The translations under genes and the position numbers were made by a program. From positions 496,001 through 560,000 of the forward strand of contig NZ_MCHY01000008.1 in NCBI RefSeq assembly GCF_003609605.1: 64,000 nt of DNA, given 5' to 3'. The stretch's first letter is position 1. Each line of letters starts with the position of its first letter. The notes below the pieces were generated by a model. That model was not told the origin of the DNA. It was given only the letters and a program-made list of their open reading frames with translations, and did not search any database. This DNA comes from Ammoniphilus oxalaticus. Its GTDB lineage: Bacteria > Bacillota > Bacilli > Aneurinibacillales > RAOX-1. Positions 62,343-64,000 of the stretch are shown piece by piece.

Positions 62343-64000
62343 ATGGAGATTTTTGAATACGAGTTAGGTGGTCGTAAATTGACCATCGAATATGGAAAAG
62401 TGGCCAAACAAGCGAATGCGTCGGTATTAGTGCGTTATGGTGATACGGTTGTGTTGTCGACTGTGACCGCATCAAACGATCCATCCCATTTAGACTTTTT
62501 CCCATTAACGGTTAACTATGAAGAACGTCTGTATGCTGTCGGGAAAATTCCAGGGGGGTTCATTAAGAGAGAGGGCAGACCCAGCGAAAAAGCAATTTTA
62601 GCAAGTCGTTTGATCGATCGCCCGATTCGCCCGCTTTTCCCAGAAGGTTTCCGTAATGAAGTGCAAGTTGTGAATGTTGTAATGTCAGTTGATCAAGATT
62701 GTTCCTCCGAGATTGCGGCAATGATTGGAACGTCCGCGGCGTTATCTATTTCTGATGTTCCGTTTAGCGGGCCGATCGGTGGAGTGATTGTTGGACGGAT
62801 TGACGGCGAATTCGTGCTGAATCCGACGATTGAACAGCTTACGCAAAGTGATATTCATCTTGTCGTAGCTGGAACGAAAGAAGCAATCAACATGGTGGAA
62901 GCGGGGGCTGAAGAAGTCTCTGAGGAGGTCATGTTGGAGGCAATTATGTTCGGTCATGATCACATTCGTTCGATTGTTAGCTTTGTTGAAGACATCCAGG
63001 CGAAGATTGGTAAACCGAAAATGAATGTTGTTTTACACGGTGTGGATGAGGAGATTGATCAGGCCGTTCATACGTTTGCAAAAGATCGTCTAATTGAAGC
63101 CATTAAGATTGAAGAGAAGCATGCCCGTCAAGAGGCGATCGATGCGATTGATGAGGAAGCAAAGGAGCATTTTGCGGAACAGTTCCCAGAACAAGAAAAG
63201 GCCATTTCAGAAGTGATCCAGACGATTGTGAAGGAAGAGGTTCGTCGTCTGATTACGGAGGAGAAGGTTCGCCCAGATGGTCGTTCAATAGAAGAGATTC
63301 GTTCGATTTGCTCTGAGGTTAACTTGTTGCCGAGAACGCATGGATCTGGATTGTTTACACGGGGTCAAACACAAGCGATGAGCATTTGTACGCTTGGAGC
63401 GTTAGGCGATGTGCAGATCCTAGATGGTCTTGGTATCGAAGAGACGAAGCGTTTTATGCACCATTATAACTTCCCGCCATTTAGTGTCGGTGAAGCAAGA
63501 CCTTTGCGGGCGCCTGGAAGACGTGAGATTGGACATGGGGCGCTAGGTGAAAGAGCGTTAGAACCCGTTATCCCTTCGGAAGAAGAATTCCCATATACGA
63601 TTCGCCTTGTCTCTGAAGTCCTAGAGTCAAATGGTTCAAGTTCGCAAGCAAGTATCTGCGCTAGCGTCTTGGCGATGATGGATGCTGGTGTTCCGATTAA
63701 AGCGCCTGTCGCTGGGATAGCAATGGGACTTGTTAAAGAAGGCGGGAACGTTGCGATCTTATCTGATATCCTTGGTCTGGAAGATCACCTTGGCGATATG
63801 GACTTTAAAGTTGCGGGTACGCGTCAAGGGATTACAGCCTTACAGATGGATATCAAAATTGAAGGAATCGATCGCGCTATTTTGGAACAAGCGTTGCAAC
63901 AAGCAAAAGAAGGCCGTATGCACATTTTAGACAAGATGCAAGAAGCGATCACAGCCCCAAGGGAACAGTTATCCCCGTTCGCGCCTAAAATTACAACGAT
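62343..64000 (+). CDS. pnp: Polyribonucleotide nucleotidyltransferase (PNPase), 3' end beyond the window
   Basis: The frame is open from ATG 62343 (GAAGGGAGGCACTATC upstream) to the window edge, giving 552 codons of about 700. The N-terminal RNase PH domain reads [20 protein letters not shown], then [20 protein letters not shown] and [20 protein letters not shown]. The helical middle domain follows, then the second RNase PH domain ([36 protein letters not shown]). The KH and S1 domains lie outside. It is a phosphorolytic 3'-5' exoribonuclease of the RNA degradosome. The rpsO-pnp order is universal. Confidence 0.96.
   Translation, partial: MEIFEYELGGRKLTIEYGKVAKQANASVLVRYGDTVVLSTVTASNDPSHLDFFPLTVNYEERLYAVGKIPGGFIKREGRPSEKAILASRLIDRPIRPLFPEGFRNEVQVVNVVMSVDQDCSSEIAAMIGTSAALSISDVPFSGPIGGVIVGRIDGEFVLNPTIEQLTQSDIHLVVAGTKEAINMVEAGAEEVSEEVMLEAIMFGHDHIRSIVSFVEDIQAKIGKPKMNVVLHGVDEEIDQAVHTFAKDRLIEAIKIEEKHARQEAIDAIDEEAKEHFAEQFPEQEKAISEVIQTIVKEEVRRLITEEKVRPDGRSIEEIRSICSEVNLLPRTHGSGLFTRGQTQAMSICTLGALGDVQILDGLGIEETKRFMHHYNFPPFSVGEARPLRAPGRREIGHGALGERALEPVIPSEEEFPYTIRLVSEVLESNGSSSQASICASVLAMMDAGVPIKAPVAGIAMGLVKEGGNVAILSDILGLEDHLGDMDFKVAGTRQGITALQMDIKIEGIDRAILEQALQQAKEGRMHILDKMQEAITAPREQLSPFAPKITT

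Overview
The window is a bacterial chromosome segment from the phylum Bacillota, order Bacillales. The polC-type DNA polymerase III, FliY, CheV, CheC/CheD, FliW/CsrA next to flagellin, and the order rpsB-tsf-pyrH-frr-uppS-cdsA-dxr-rasP-proS-polC-rimP-nusA-rnpM-ylxQ-infB-rbfA-nrnA-truB-ribF-rpsO-pnp all point there. Base composition and gene style suggest the Paenibacillaceae/Brevibacillus/Aneurinibacillus neighbourhood, but I cannot name a genus from sequence alone. Almost every gene reads on the + strand.

Layout. (1) 1-5.1 kb: end of a SwrB-like gene, an anchored protein of unknown role, flhO, flhP, fliW, csrA and the flagellin gene hag. hag has a textbook sigma-D promoter and a CsrA-binding hairpin in its leader. 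Its conserved 3' end is split by TWO group I introns (375 and 336 nt) that flank an exon of only 69 nt; removing both restores a perfect flagellin C-terminus. (2) 5.1-8.9 kb: an AT-rich accessory patch with small orphan genes, a hairpin cluster, a LAGLIDADG homing endonuclease gene broken by one frameshift, and two other decayed genes. (3) 8.9-21.4 kb: cold-shock protein, two cell-surface proteins (stalk domain; SLH), two chemoreceptors, cheV, an arylamine N-acetyltransferase with a Cys-His-Glu triad, a PilZ protein, a lytic transglycosylase, a YjfB-like protein and an HD-GYP protein. (4) 21.4-39.3 kb: flagellar late and hook genes (DUF6470 gene, yvyF, flgM, flgN, flgK, flgL, fliK, flgD, flgE, fliL, fliM, fliY), filament cap and chaperone genes (flaG, fliD, fliT, fliS), then cheY-B-A-W-C-D. 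(5) 39.3-64 kb: the conserved translation, isoprenoid, lipid and replication cluster from rpsB to a truncated pnp.

How it works together. Sigma-D promoters (TAAA/TAAT-N15-16-GCCGATAA/C) precede hag, a chemoreceptor, flgM and flaG-fliD-fliT-fliS, so the late flagellar regulon can be read directly. FlgM restrains sigma-D, CsrA/FliW gates hag translation, and splicing of two ribozymes adds another step that must succeed before functional flagellin is made. PilZ and HD-GYP genes add c-di-GMP input. The fla/che operon known from B. subtilis is broken up here: the export genes (fliP/Q/R, flhA/B/F/G), the basal-body genes fliE-J, and sigD are absent from the window.

The most unusual signals are the twin introns in hag with a dead free-standing homing endonuclease gene nearby, and a tandem 67-nt structured element with compensatory base changes between rimP and nusA.
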